Assembly (NCBI GenBank): GCA_021778315.1
Contig: JAJYCQ010000015.1
Coordinates: 1 to 41,809, forward strand
Direction of reading: 5' to 3'
DNA length: 41,809 nucleotides
From: Acidobacteriota bacterium
GTDB taxonomy: Bacteria > Acidobacteriota > Terriglobia > Terriglobales > Acidobacteriaceae
Shown piece by piece: positions 27,298-37,138 of the stretch. The notes under the pieces are model-generated. The model did no database searches and had not been told where the DNA came from. It saw only the letters and a list, made by a program, of their open reading frames with translations. Within the stretch, counting starts at the first letter, position 1, and each line of letters opens with the position of its first letter. Position numbers and translations under genes: made by a program.

Positions 27298-27603
27298 ATG
27301 AAGCGGCTTCTCAAATTCGTGACCATCTTCTTCGTGGTGGTGACCTGCTTGATGCCGCTCCTTGAATGTTTCGACCGATGGGACCCTCCAGGGCTCGCGA
27401 ACGACACCGAGATTCCGGTCTTCCTCGTCGCTCTCTTCGTCACACTCGTTCTGCTCGCCGTCTTCGCCATGGCACGCCGGATTCTCGATGACCAGAACGA
27501 AGTCACGACCACCGAGATTCGATTCGAGATCCTGTGGGTCGTCGTCAACTCCTTGAAGAGCATTGTCATCGCTCCCTTCCTTATTCCCCCGCTGCGAATC
27601 TGA
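27298..27603 (+). CDS. Small two-helix membrane protein of unknown function
   Basis: A 101-residue hydrophobic protein. Helix 1 spans about 5-24 (LKFVTIFFVVVTCLMPLLE). The polar loop CFDRWDPPGLANDTEIP comes next. Helix 2 spans about 43-62 (FLVALFVTLVLLAVFAM), followed by a charged tail with a further hydrophobic stretch near the end. The ATG at 27298 is preferred to one at 27280, which would lie upstream of the likely promoter. It is 105 bases upstream of the Oar-like receptor gene in the same direction and could be co-transcribed. I do not recognise a named family. Confidence 0.7.
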   Translation: MKRLLKFVTIFFVVVTCLMPLLECFDRWDPPGLANDTEIPVFLVALFVTLVLLAVFAMARRILDDQNEVTTTEIRFEILWVVVNSLKSIVIAPFLIPPLRI

Positions 27604-27708
27604 TTCCTGGCTGAAGTATGTCTTCGTTGCTTCGCGTGAAGCACTCGACAGGTTGCGCCTGCCCGCAGACCAAAGGGCGGCCCACTTCAGTTTTCCAGGA
27701 CAAAGTTC

Positions 27709-30588
27709 ATGCATATCCGCAACGCTGTGCGCTTCGGTGCACTCTGCCTCGCCCTTGGGGGAACGCTCCCTCGTGTCTCCCCGGCGCAGTCTACGAGCAC
27801 CGGCTCGGTCGTTGGAACGCTGCTCGATCCCTCGCGCGTAGCGGTCAGCAACGCAACGGTAGAGCTCGACGCTCCAGACAGCGCTCCCCGCCAGACTCAC
27901 ACCGTGGCGGACGGATCATTTTCCTTCATCGAACTCCCCAGCGGCACATACCTCATCAAAGTCCGAGCTGAAGGCTTTGCAATGCTGCAACAATCCTCCG
28001 TTGCCGTCGCGACGGGCCGCACAAATCATCTGGAGTTGCACCTCGCGCTCGCGGAAGCAAAGCAGAGCGTGGACGTGACCGCAGCACCAGTTACGTTCGA
28101 CACCTCGCAGACCTCCTCGGTCGTCAACATCGACCGCGACCGCGTCGAAGAGCTCCCCATCCCCAGCCGCAACTACCTCTCGTTTGTCCTGCTGGCCCCT
28201 CAGGTTGCCGCGGCAAATCCCGCTCTCAGCCAGGCAGGTGCGGTCCCCGGAGGAGGCAGCTTCAGCTTCGGAGGACTTCGCCCCGGCAGCAACGCCATCT
28301 ACCTTGACGGCGTCAACGACAACGACGAATACAGTGGCGGCAGTCGCACCCAGTTGTCGCCGGAAGCCATCAGCGACTTCCAGATCGTCAACCACGGATT
28401 CGCCGCGCAATCGGGAGGAGGAGCCGGTGGCTCCATCGACGTCCAGACCCGCACCGGTGTCGACCGAATCCACGGCGACGCCTTCACCTTCGCTCAGAAT
28501 GGGGCTCTCAACGGCACGCCACCGCTCGGCCTCTACCCCAACAAGCCAGACGAAACCAGGTATCGCGCAGGTGTCGCTCTCGGTGGCCCAATTCAACGCG
28601 ACAAAACCTTCTACTACATCGCCGCGGAACAGGAGATCGCTCACGGTCAGGACGTCAATGATCTGAACCCCACAACCCTCAGCGCCATCAACGCCGCAAT
28701 CCAAAACTACAAGCCTCTCGCTGGCCTCACGCTCCAACCCGGCTTCTTCCCAACCACCGATCAGGAGACGGAGCTCTCCGCGCGAGTAGATCGGACGTTC
28801 ACCTCCCATGAATCTCTGATGGCCCGTTACGCCTTCACGAACACGAGAAACGTCAACGACGCCTTCAATGCCGATGAGTTGGCAGATCGCTCCGCGCGCG
28901 GCTCCTCCTTCGTCGCAGACAACAGCCTCAACGCCACGCTCACCTCCACCTTCTCGGACACGCTTCTCAACAAACTCAACTTCGAGCTAGCGCAGCGTCG
29001 CGCCGTCGATCGCACCGGAACAGATTCAGGTCCAGGTCTGCTCATCGCCGGCTCTGCCTATTTCGGTACGCCCTACTTCGGCAACGACAGGCGCTTCGAA
29101 ACACACATCGAGTTTGCCGATGCAGTCACCAAACAGCTCCGAAATCATCTGCTCCAGTTCGGAGCACGCATCGACCACGTCGGCTTACGGACCCTTGTCA
29201 GTGACGGTTCGCAGGGCATGTTTATCTTCGGCAATCTAGCTGCTCTGCAACGTGGCACCCCCGACTTCTACACGCAGAGCTTCGGAAACTTTACGACAAA
29301 CCTCAGCGAGAATCGCATCGCCGCCTTCGCTCAGGATCACTGGTCAGCCTCGAAGTCGCTCACGCTCGATTACGGATTGCGCTATGACGCCAACCGCCTC
29401 CCACAGGGCATCCCGCAGAGCAACTTCAATCTCAGCCCGCGCGTCGGCTTCGCCTGGACACCAGCCAAACCCATCGTCCTCCGCGGAGGATTCGGAACCT
29501 TCTACGACCGCTTTCTGCTTGCGACCATCAACCGCATCACAGAGTTCAACGGCACGCGCGCCCTTTCACAAATCCTCGAAGACGCAGCCGCCACAACTCT
29601 CTATCAATCACGGCAAATCCCAACTGGCCCCATCAGCGGCGTCGCTCCCAGCATCTGGAGAGCCCACAACTCACTCCCCAACCCCTACAGCGAAGTCGCC
29701 TCGCTGAGCCTCGAATACGCCCTGCCTTGGCAAACGACGCTCACCACGGAATACCAGTTTGTCCACGGGGTCCACCTGGGTCGCACCACAAACACGAACC
29801 TGCCCCCCCCCATTCTTCTCACACCGTCCAACGCAGCCGAGCTTGGCGTCTCGAATCCCACCGCACAGCAACTCGGTCAGCTCATCTTCGCACCCACGCG
29901 CCTGGACCCGACCTACGACACGATCAACCAGTTCGCCACTTCGGCCAGCTCCAGCTACAACGGCGGAACGGTCACGCTGAACCGCCAATTTCAGGATGAC
30001 CTGCAGATCCTCGTTGGCTATACCTATTCAAAAACTCTCGACGATGCCTCGTCCGATTGGGAGCAGCCTCAGAATCCATACGCTCTTCAAAACGAGCGCT
30101 CTCTCTCGCTTGAAGACCAACGCCATCGCTTGACTCTGAGTGGTCTCTGGCTGATTGGCCCCGATCTCGGAGACCCCGCAGACGCTGCCAGCAATGCGCA
30201 TCCAGGCCCCCTGATGAAGGCTCTCTATGGGCTCGAATTCGCTCCGATCGTAAGCATTGCGAGCGGATTCCGAAACGATCCGCTCACCGGTCTGGACAGC
30301 AATCGCGAACACATTTACCCCTTCGCCGTGAGACCCGCAGGCCATACCCGTAATGAGCTCGCAACGCCCATCAACGTCGACGTAGATTTTCGCGCACTCA
30401 AGATGGTCGCTGTAAAAGGAGGACACCTGGACATTGTCGCGGAGTCATTCAATATCCTGAATCACCGCAACGTGATCGCACTGAATGATGTCTTCGGCTC
30501 AGGCGCGACGCCCATCGGATCGTTCGGTGCCCCCATCGAAACATCAACGCCGCGCCGCATCCAGTTCTCACTGGATTACGAGTTCTAA
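27709..30588 (+). CDS. Oar-like TonB-dependent outer-membrane receptor with carboxypeptidase-regulatory domain
   Basis: A 959-residue outer-membrane protein. Signal peptide at 1-27. A CarboxypepD_reg/CnaB-like domain is at about 30-105 (GSVVGTLLDPSRVAVSNATVEL, ADGSFSFIELPSGTYLIKVRAEGF). A plug-like domain is at about 130-235 (SSVVNIDRDRVEELPIPSRNY, FGGLRPGSNAIYLDGVNDND, GGGAGGSIDVQTRTG). A long beta-barrel follows, with many DKTFYY and LTLDYGLRYDANRLPQ-type strands, and it ends in the Phe-terminated strand RIQFSLDYEF typical of outer-membrane barrels. Such Oar-like proteins are numerous in Acidobacteria and are thought to import large substrates, probably glycans. The neighbouring glycosidases fit that role but do not prove it. 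Confidence 0.92.
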   Translation: MHIRNAVRFGALCLALGGTLPRVSPAQSTSTGSVVGTLLDPSRVAVSNATVELDAPDSAPRQTHTVADGSFSFIELPSGTYLIKVRAEGFAMLQQSSVAVATGRTNHLELHLALAEAKQSVDVTAAPVTFDTSQTSSVVNIDRDRVEELPIPSRNYLSFVLLAPQVAAANPALSQAGAVPGGGSFSFGGLRPGSNAIYLDGVNDNDEYSGGSRTQLSPEAISDFQIVNHGFAAQSGGGAGGSIDVQTRTGVDRIHGDAFTFAQNGALNGTPPLGLYPNKPDETRYRAGVALGGPIQRDKTFYYIAAEQEIAHGQDVNDLNPTTLSAINAAIQNYKPLAGLTLQPGFFPTTDQETELSARVDRTFTSHESLMARYAFTNTRNVNDAFNADELADRSARGSSFVADNSLNATLTSTFSDTLLNKLNFELAQRRAVDRTGTDSGPGLLIAGSAYFGTPYFGNDRRFETHIEFADAVTKQLRNHLLQFGARIDHVGLRTLVSDGSQGMFIFGNLAALQRGTPDFYTQSFGNFTTNLSENRIAAFAQDHWSASKSLTLDYGLRYDANRLPQGIPQSNFNLSPRVGFAWTPAKPIVLRGGFGTFYDRFLLATINRITEFNGTRALSQILEDAAATTLYQSRQIPTGPISGVAPSIWRAHNSLPNPYSEVASLSLEYALPWQTTLTTEYQFVHGVHLGRTTNTNLPPPILLTPSNAAELGVSNPTAQQLGQLIFAPTRLDPTYDTINQFATSASSSYNGGTVTLNRQFQDDLQILVGYTYSKTLDDASSDWEQPQNPYALQNERSLSLEDQRHRLTLSGLWLIGPDLGDPADAASNAHPGPLMKALYGLEFAPIVSIASGFRNDPLTGLDSNREHIYPFAVRPAGHTRNELATPINVDVDFRALKMVAVKGGHLDIVAESFNILNHRNVIALNDVFGSGATPIGSFGAPIETSTPRRIQFSLDYEF

Positions 30589-30959
30589 CCGCCTCCAGAC
30601 CCTCTCTTCGCCTTAGCCGTCCAACCGGAAGCGCACGCTGAGAGCCCCGGCCAAATTGAATGTGTCAACGTACCGTAGCGAGGCGTAAACGACACGAATC
30701 GAATATCTACTGAGAGTCATCAAGGCAACTGCCATCAGACGACCTGCGCTCGGCAAACGCTTGCCATCGCAATCAGCGTCTTTCAGAATGTATCGACGCC
30801 GATCCACCTCGAAACGCGCTTTAGTTACTCGAGATTTCATATCGCTCGCGGTGAGTAAACCGGGGCGCTTCCATGTCGCTCAACCGATCGGCGCCTGCTC
30901 GCTGGGTCCGTTGAAAGACTCAGCAGCCGTTCATGCTTCGCTTGCGAAAGGCCTCTCCA
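30589..30959. other. Convergent intergenic region with a decayed element (copy A, about 30705-30790)
   Basis: No intact gene. Bases 30734-30783 align without gaps to 35707-35756, including an identical 16-mer (ATCAGACGACCTGCGC) and ATCAGCGT exactly 38 bases later in both. Read on the minus strand the segment gives DADCDGKRLPSAGRLM inside a 75-codon ORF (30613-30840) without a ribosome-binding site. It looks like a gene or element remnant; the family is not recognised. Confidence 0.5.
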
Positions 30960-33032
30960 TTAATTCGGAGAAGGTCTCTCGACGTGGTCAATCACGAGAA
31001 CATTAACCGGTGCTTTGCTCGCTACCACCTTCAACCCCAACTGCTCTTGGATCGCAGTGAAGAAATCTGGCAGCTCGTTTGAATTGTCTGTCGCTGTCGC
31101 CGCCCCATCCGGCGTCCACGTCAACCGCAGATTAAATCTTCCGTCGAGTCCCGTCTGATCCACTACCGGCCGATTCAAAACGCCCTGGCCCAACGCATCG
31201 GCAACATCCGCCATCGTGGCGTTGGTTGCTCCAAAGTTTCCAGGCGGTCCGAATCCCATGCCCCCAGATGCGTCAGGAGCACTTTCACTCCGCGTGAGTT
31301 TGGAACCTGTCCCGGCGACCGTGAGCAGGTATACGGATTGCTCTCGTTTCTCAAGATGAAATTTGAGCTGAAATCGGTCCGCCATCAACTTTCCGACCAT
31401 CGATTCCCACTGCTTGATGCTTGGTTCACCCACGCCGTCGGGCTCAGCGGAGATATCGTAGCTCTCCGAATTGACCCAATCCTGCGCCTTGGTAATCTGG
31501 CTCTGTTGAAGTCCGTAGGAGAACTTGAGCAGGTCACTCACGGAAGCGTGAACGACTGAAAAGCGGCGACCGCGAAAGTCATATCTCGGTCCGTGTTCAT
31601 CAGGACGGGTCGGCTTGATAGTGGCGACTTCAAAGGACGGATTCGCATCCGCAGCCATGGGAGCCGAACGCGGCGGAGGCTGTGGAATCGTCCACTCGCT
31701 TTCGTTCGTGGCGCGCTCAAAGATCAACGGCACACGATTCTGTCCTTGCCTCCATGTCCCTGTAATGGAGTTGCCATCGACACCCAGAGTGCCTTCGTAG
31801 CTGGCAAACGGAAGCTCAAGCTTCAGCAACGAGCCATTGAGTTTTGTGGAGATGGCAGGAATGCCTCCTGGTGCTGCGTCAATGTTGTAGAAAGTTGCCC
31901 GAAGAGTTCCATCCCCTGCCTTCGTGATTCTCACCACGAAGCGTACATCGCGATCGCCGTGCAGTATCCCCTGCCAGGTCGCGGTGATCGCACTGGCCGG
32001 CTTCGCCGCTACAGCTTGGGCGCGAACTTCCGTAATATGCAGTAAGCCGAAAGCGACTGGCAGTGCGATCAGCACGAACCCAACGGTGCCTAGCAGAAGC
32101 TTCCGGCTCAAATCCAGTTTGAGCGCAATCTGCTTCGTCATGATCCGAACAATGCGCTGTTTTAGTTCCGCACCCGTGACGCCAGAGATGCATACGATGG
32201 GAGACTCGGTGTAAAACTTGCACACATTGAGAATGCTCTCCGCATAAACTTCCGCCTCATTGCCGAGCTGCAAAACAGCCTCATCGCAGGCCCGCTCGCG
32301 CTCTTCCATCAGGCGCCGCTCAATCCACCACACTCCTGGATGAAACCAGAAGATCGCTTCGACCACCATGTGGATCGCAGCCGTCAGATTGTCGCGGCGT
32401 TGAACGTGGCAGCTCTCGTGCGCCAGGATACTGCGAAGTTGGGCGGCAGGAAGTCGATCCACTACTTTTTCCGGAAGCAACAGTACCGGGCGGATGATGC
32501 CAACGATTCCGGGTTCGATCATGCCCGAGGTTATGAATACCGGCACCTCCATCGGTAGAGAGATTCGGGAGGCAGCTCGCACCATAGCGCGAATCGCCCA
32601 CCAGGCCCGAGACCAGCGCAGCACCAGCAAGAGCAATCCAAACAACCACACCGCCGCAAGAATCTCGGGAAGATAGCCGCCGTGATTTTGACCCGGAGGA
32701 GCGACCGCTGCCGATCCGGAAAAAGCGACCGCAAAGGATCCCGAATTCTGCAAAAAGGGATGTGCCATCTTCATCAGGTCGCTGGCGATCTGTGGGCTCT
32801 CGATCGGAGCCACGTTGGCAGGGCGAATCCAATCTCCGATCGCAGCCAATACAGAGAACGGCACCAGCAATTTTAGTGACGCCGCCATCCAAACCCAGTA
32901 GCGCGTCCGTGCCTGGTTGCGCTTCAATACCAGCGTGAGTAGCCCCGCCACCAGCATCACCAGCGTTGATTGCCACAAGTGATTCACGATCGTTGAAGAC
33001 CACGTCTCCTTCCCGAATCCGTTGAGCATCAT
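30960..33032 (-). CDS. BlaR1-type M56 metallopeptidase fused to a TIGR03435 domain
   Basis: A 690-residue membrane sensor-protease. The first ~330 residues are M56/BlaR1: N-terminal helices (VNHLWQSTLVMLVAGLLTLVL, LPEILAAVWLFGLLLLVLRW), then HESCH at 205-209 (zinc site) and the downstream EERERACDEAVL. A last helix lies near 312-335. A beta domain at about 350-445 (ITATWQGILHGDRDVRFVVRI) joins a complete TIGR03435 domain at about 466-690 (SFEVATIKPTRP ... NRPVVDQTGLDGRFNLRL ... VIDHVERPSPN). In this family the protease is thought to inactivate the partner BlaI repressor on an outside signal; here the extracytoplasmic sensor is probably the TIGR03435 part rather than a penicillin-binding domain. 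Its ATG overlaps the blaI-like stop (ATGA-type), so translation is coupled. Confidence 0.9.
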   Translation of the reverse strand: MMLNGFGKETWSSTIVNHLWQSTLVMLVAGLLTLVLKRNQARTRYWVWMAASLKLLVPFSVLAAIGDWIRPANVAPIESPQIASDLMKMAHPFLQNSGSFAVAFSGSAAVAPPGQNHGGYLPEILAAVWLFGLLLLVLRWSRAWWAIRAMVRAASRISLPMEVPVFITSGMIEPGIVGIIRPVLLLPEKVVDRLPAAQLRSILAHESCHVQRRDNLTAAIHMVVEAIFWFHPGVWWIERRLMEERERACDEAVLQLGNEAEVYAESILNVCKFYTESPIVCISGVTGAELKQRIVRIMTKQIALKLDLSRKLLLGTVGFVLIALPVAFGLLHITEVRAQAVAAKPASAITATWQGILHGDRDVRFVVRITKAGDGTLRATFYNIDAAPGGIPAISTKLNGSLLKLELPFASYEGTLGVDGNSITGTWRQGQNRVPLIFERATNESEWTIPQPPPRSAPMAADANPSFEVATIKPTRPDEHGPRYDFRGRRFSVVHASVSDLLKFSYGLQQSQITKAQDWVNSESYDISAEPDGVGEPSIKQWESMVGKLMADRFQLKFHLEKREQSVYLLTVAGTGSKLTRSESAPDASGGMGFGPPGNFGATNATMADVADALGQGVLNRPVVDQTGLDGRFNLRLTWTPDGAATATDNSNELPDFFTAIQEQLGLKVVASKAPVNVLVIDHVERPSPN

Positions 33033-33418
33033 CGCTTCTTCTCCTCCTTCGAAGAGTCCCGGCGCAACATCTTCTCCGCCTCTTTCACATCTGCGAGCGT
33101 CAACTTACCGCCCTTGATCAGGTGAGCCATCAACAATTCGGACCGTCCGCCGAATAGCGCCAGCAGATCATCCACCAGCCGGCGCTGGGCCGCATCCCGC
33201 GAGATCGAGGCAGAGAAAAGATGGAAGTTGCCCACCTTCCGCACGCGGCGCACAATCCCCTTGGCCTCCATCCGATACACCATGGTCTGAACCGTCGTGT
33301 ACGCGGGGCGCTGCTCTTCCGGGAACGCCTCCTGGATCTCCCGGAGCGAAGGCTCGCCCTTCTCCCACAGAACCTCCATGATCTTGTACTCCAGCTTGGA
33401 CAGCTTCGGTGCAGGCAA
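33029..33418 (-). CDS. BlaI/MecI-family repressor
   Basis: A 129-residue winged-helix repressor of the BlaI/MecI/CopY family. The N-terminal DNA-binding part is LSKLEYKIMEVLWEKGEPSLREIQ, with AYTTVQTMVYRMEAKGIVRR as recognition helix and wing. The C-terminal helices dimerise. The start is a TTG at 33418, placed 5 bases after GGAGG; the next in-frame ATG would cut into the DNA-binding domain. It lies upstream of, and overlaps, the M56 gene; the pair should autoregulate. The regulated targets beyond its own operon are unknown. Confidence 0.93.
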   Translation of the reverse strand: MPAPKLSKLEYKIMEVLWEKGEPSLREIQEAFPEEQRPAYTTVQTMVYRMEAKGIVRRVRKVGNFHLFSASISRDAAQRRLVDDLLALFGGRSELLMAHLIKGGKLTLADVKEAEKMLRRDSSKEEKKR

Positions 33419-33429
33419 TCTCTCCTCCT

Positions 33430-33476
33430 ACATACCACTGTCGGTTTAATTACTACTGCTGTATGTTATCTGTCAA
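33430..33476 (-). promoter_or_regulatory. Promoter with overlapping inverted repeat upstream of the BlaI-like gene
   Basis: On the minus strand TTGACA (33476-33471) is followed after 16 bases by AGTAAT (33454-33449), a plausible sigma-70-type promoter. An inverted repeat ACATAC...GTATGT (outer arms 33466-33461 and 33435-33430) surrounds the -10 region. This is where a BlaI-type operator would lie, and CATACAG/GTGGTATG resembles the TACA/TGTA core of known BlaI boxes. Operator function is inferred from position. Confidence 0.5.
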
Positions 33477-33535
33477 TCACATTACGGCCAGAATGAAAAT
33501 CGCGCACGCATACCTCTTGCGCCGACACTCATCTC

Positions 33536-35521
33536 TCAATGCACCGGAGTCCAGCGCGCCTCTTCCTGCGAAGACAAGGTCAGCGTGGAACGCGCTTGTA
33601 CGATTCTCTCCCCGAACCTGCCTCTCAAGCGATAACGCAAGGAGGCAAAGCCAAGCGCCGATAAATCCACCTTGTAGCGTCTCGGTTTATCTGACAAATT
33701 TTTCAGCACAAAGCCATCTTCGCTGTAGCGATAGCGCAGGGCGTATTCGGGCTGCTCGAACTCCACGCTGCCATAGCTCTTCAGATGAGGTGCAACGGAT
33801 ACATCCGCATCCGCGGGAACCGACAATCCCAGAAACTTATCCACCAGGACAGCCGCGAACACATTCGGATACTCGTAGTATTTTTCGGCTCCGTGTGCGT
33901 CCTTGCCATCGATGTAATAGACATGGTCCATGTCGTACCGTTCGCTCATGAAGTAGTCATTTCTTGCTCCCTCAGCCGCCACGGTTTTCAGTTGATCGAA
34001 CAGAACACCGTTCTCGCGTTGCGATTGATAATAGGCGGCGTCCCAATACCAATATCTGCCGGCAGCACAAAGGTCGTAGGGGCCACCACTCCCAATTTCA
34101 GACCGATCGTAGTCGGCGATATTCGCCGCCACAAAACTGGGGAATCGTTCAAACTCGGCGACATTCGCGTCGATCAGGCGCCGCTCCGCAGTTGCCTGAT
34201 TCGCTGTCGCATATCCAAAGGTCAGGGGAAGCTCATTCGCAAGAAGAGGTAGGTGATCGTGGACCTTTCCGGTGCGATCGATCCAATCAATGAACCGCTG
34301 GTTCTTCGAGTCCCAGTACCCCATGGGCACAGGTGCAATCAGCACGTCGGCCATACGCTTTGCATCTGCGGTGAAGCTCGCAGCCTTGTCTTGCCGTTTT
34401 AACAGGGTCTCCATACCGGCGAGCAGTTCGAAGGCGTGAGCCGCGAATGCCTGCGCTTCTGTCTCACGTCCGTCCTTCATCACCTGGTCTTCGTAATAGA
34501 CATCCGACCATACGCGGCCGTACTGATCGGTGTTCGACAAGATCCAGCCCGCCGCATGTTCAAGGTTCTCGATATTCGACAGCAGCCACGCTGCGTCTTT
34601 TCTGGCTTCGTAGTAATGCCAGCTCTCTTCGATTACCTCGATGTCCCCGGTTAACGGAAACATGGCCGCGTTCTCGCGTTTGTCCTGACTGTTTCTGCGT
34701 ACGTGGTACTCACGGGTCCCATTCGGCTGCACCGAAGTCGGCGCACGAAACAGATGTTCCGGGTCATCGTTGATGAGCTTGAACTGAAGTTCAATCATTC
34801 GCTTCACTACATCGAGATCGACCTCCGAGCCCATGGCCAGTCGACCCTTGATTTGAAATTCGTGATCGACCGCCGGATACGAGCCCGCATAGGAGTTCCC
34901 ATTCAGCGTGCTCAAAACATAACCACTGCTGTACGGGTAGTTCGCCGCCATCGTCTTCTCCACAACGGATGGCAAGATGGTTCCCCAGTAGAAGGCTGCC
35001 AACGCTTCTTCCAGCTCGGCCCCGCCTGACATCTCAAGAGAGAATCGATGACCCAAGGGGTCGCTGTGCGGTCGAGCCTCTGCTCGAGACAGCGTCACAC
35101 TCTCCGCGACCAGAGTAACCGTCAGTCCCCCTTCCGTCTTCTTCGCATGCAGTTTGCCATTATGCAGCGCGATGTACCACGAGTGGTCCTTCGAAGTCGG
35201 CTCGAGAGGCAGCACCCAGAGAGCTTTGTTCGCATCCACCTGCGCGCCACTCGCGCTTATCGGAAGAACCCACCACTGATTCTCTTGATACTGAACCCCC
35301 AGCCCCTGGCAACCGGTAAACACTATCTCTACCGCAGCGCGTGGATCCTTTCGCGTGACCAGGAGGTCGTCTCCAGCTTGAGTGACCGTGGCATTTTCGA
35401 TTGACCGCAGAATCCCCTCGGCGTGGTCCGGCTGGGCTGGATTTAAAGTCGCTCCCACACCAGGTGCAGACAAGTTCGTCGCCAATCCGAACAGGAGCAA
35501 GACCGCGATTCGCAGTGCCAT
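33536..35521 (-). CDS. Exported six-hairpin glycosidase-like protein
   Basis: A 661-residue exported protein (signal peptide MALRIAVLLLFGLATNLSAP). An N-terminal beta domain (about 30-200) precedes an alpha-helical region (about 205-570). Its repeated pattern fits an (alpha/alpha)6 barrel glycosidase: GDIEVIEESWHYYEARKDAA, GWILSNTDQYGRVWSDVYYE, ETEAQAFAAHAFELLAGMETL, FIDWIDRTGKVHDHLPLLAN, and the closing beta domain with LKNLSDKPRRYKVDLS. The acidic residues near IEES and VWSD are candidates for catalysis, but the exact GH family was not recognised. It lies 117 bases upstream of the BlaI-like gene on the same strand, beyond the BlaI promoter, so it may be separately transcribed. Confidence 0.65.
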   Translation of the reverse strand: MALRIAVLLLFGLATNLSAPGVGATLNPAQPDHAEGILRSIENATVTQAGDDLLVTRKDPRAAVEIVFTGCQGLGVQYQENQWWVLPISASGAQVDANKALWVLPLEPTSKDHSWYIALHNGKLHAKKTEGGLTVTLVAESVTLSRAEARPHSDPLGHRFSLEMSGGAELEEALAAFYWGTILPSVVEKTMAANYPYSSGYVLSTLNGNSYAGSYPAVDHEFQIKGRLAMGSEVDLDVVKRMIELQFKLINDDPEHLFRAPTSVQPNGTREYHVRRNSQDKRENAAMFPLTGDIEVIEESWHYYEARKDAAWLLSNIENLEHAAGWILSNTDQYGRVWSDVYYEDQVMKDGRETEAQAFAAHAFELLAGMETLLKRQDKAASFTADAKRMADVLIAPVPMGYWDSKNQRFIDWIDRTGKVHDHLPLLANELPLTFGYATANQATAERRLIDANVAEFERFPSFVAANIADYDRSEIGSGGPYDLCAAGRYWYWDAAYYQSQRENGVLFDQLKTVAAEGARNDYFMSERYDMDHVYYIDGKDAHGAEKYYEYPNVFAAVLVDKFLGLSVPADADVSVAPHLKSYGSVEFEQPEYALRYRYSEDGFVLKNLSDKPRRYKVDLSALGFASLRYRLRGRFGERIVQARSTLTLSSQEEARWTPVH

Positions 35522-35882
35522 TGTGCTTTTGCACCCTCTTTCACAACGCAGTGTATACGACAGGAGAGTCGATCCCTCTGGCGGCAGACAACTCTCGCCG
35601 CATCACGGACGCCTCACTCCCCATCGATTGATCTCGACGTTTGCGAAATCACCGACTCCCTCATCCACGCGCAGATGAGTCCTCCTATGTCAGCATGTCG
35701 ACTCAGATCAGACGACCTGCGCAAGGGAATCGATCGCCGTCGCCATCAGCGTTTACCGTTACCTATCCAGTCGCCGGGGCGGAAACGAAGGTCGACGAGT
35801 GCCTCGGCCTGTTACCGCCATTTGGGAACGATTGCCCAGATTGGCTCCTAGAAGCCTTCGTATGAGAACTAAGGTGTACCAG
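35522..35882. other. Intergenic region with a decayed element (copy B, about 35660-35760)
   Basis: No intact gene. 35707-35756 aligns to 30734-30783. The minus-strand reading VNADGDGDRFPCAGRLI is then broken by stop codons. The adjacent 35660-35706 resembles 38801-38850 (for example TATGTCNGCATG), so this copy bridges the other two. It is probably a remnant of a mobile or coding element. Confidence 0.5.
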
Positions 35883-36930
<1,048 letters not shown>

Positions 36931-37138
36931 TAGACCCACTTGGTGCTACTCCGCTTGGCAATACACGCCAAACTCTCAGCAGAACGCGACAATCTCTTCC
37001 CCCGTCGTTTGGCGTCTTTTGCGTCACTTCTGGCATGTTCTGCAAAGACAGTGGCCGCCAGTGAAGGCTACAGTAGCCATACCAGGCAAGCTTCAACAAA
37101 AGCTATTTAACACAACGTCCGTTTTTGGAATGTCCATC

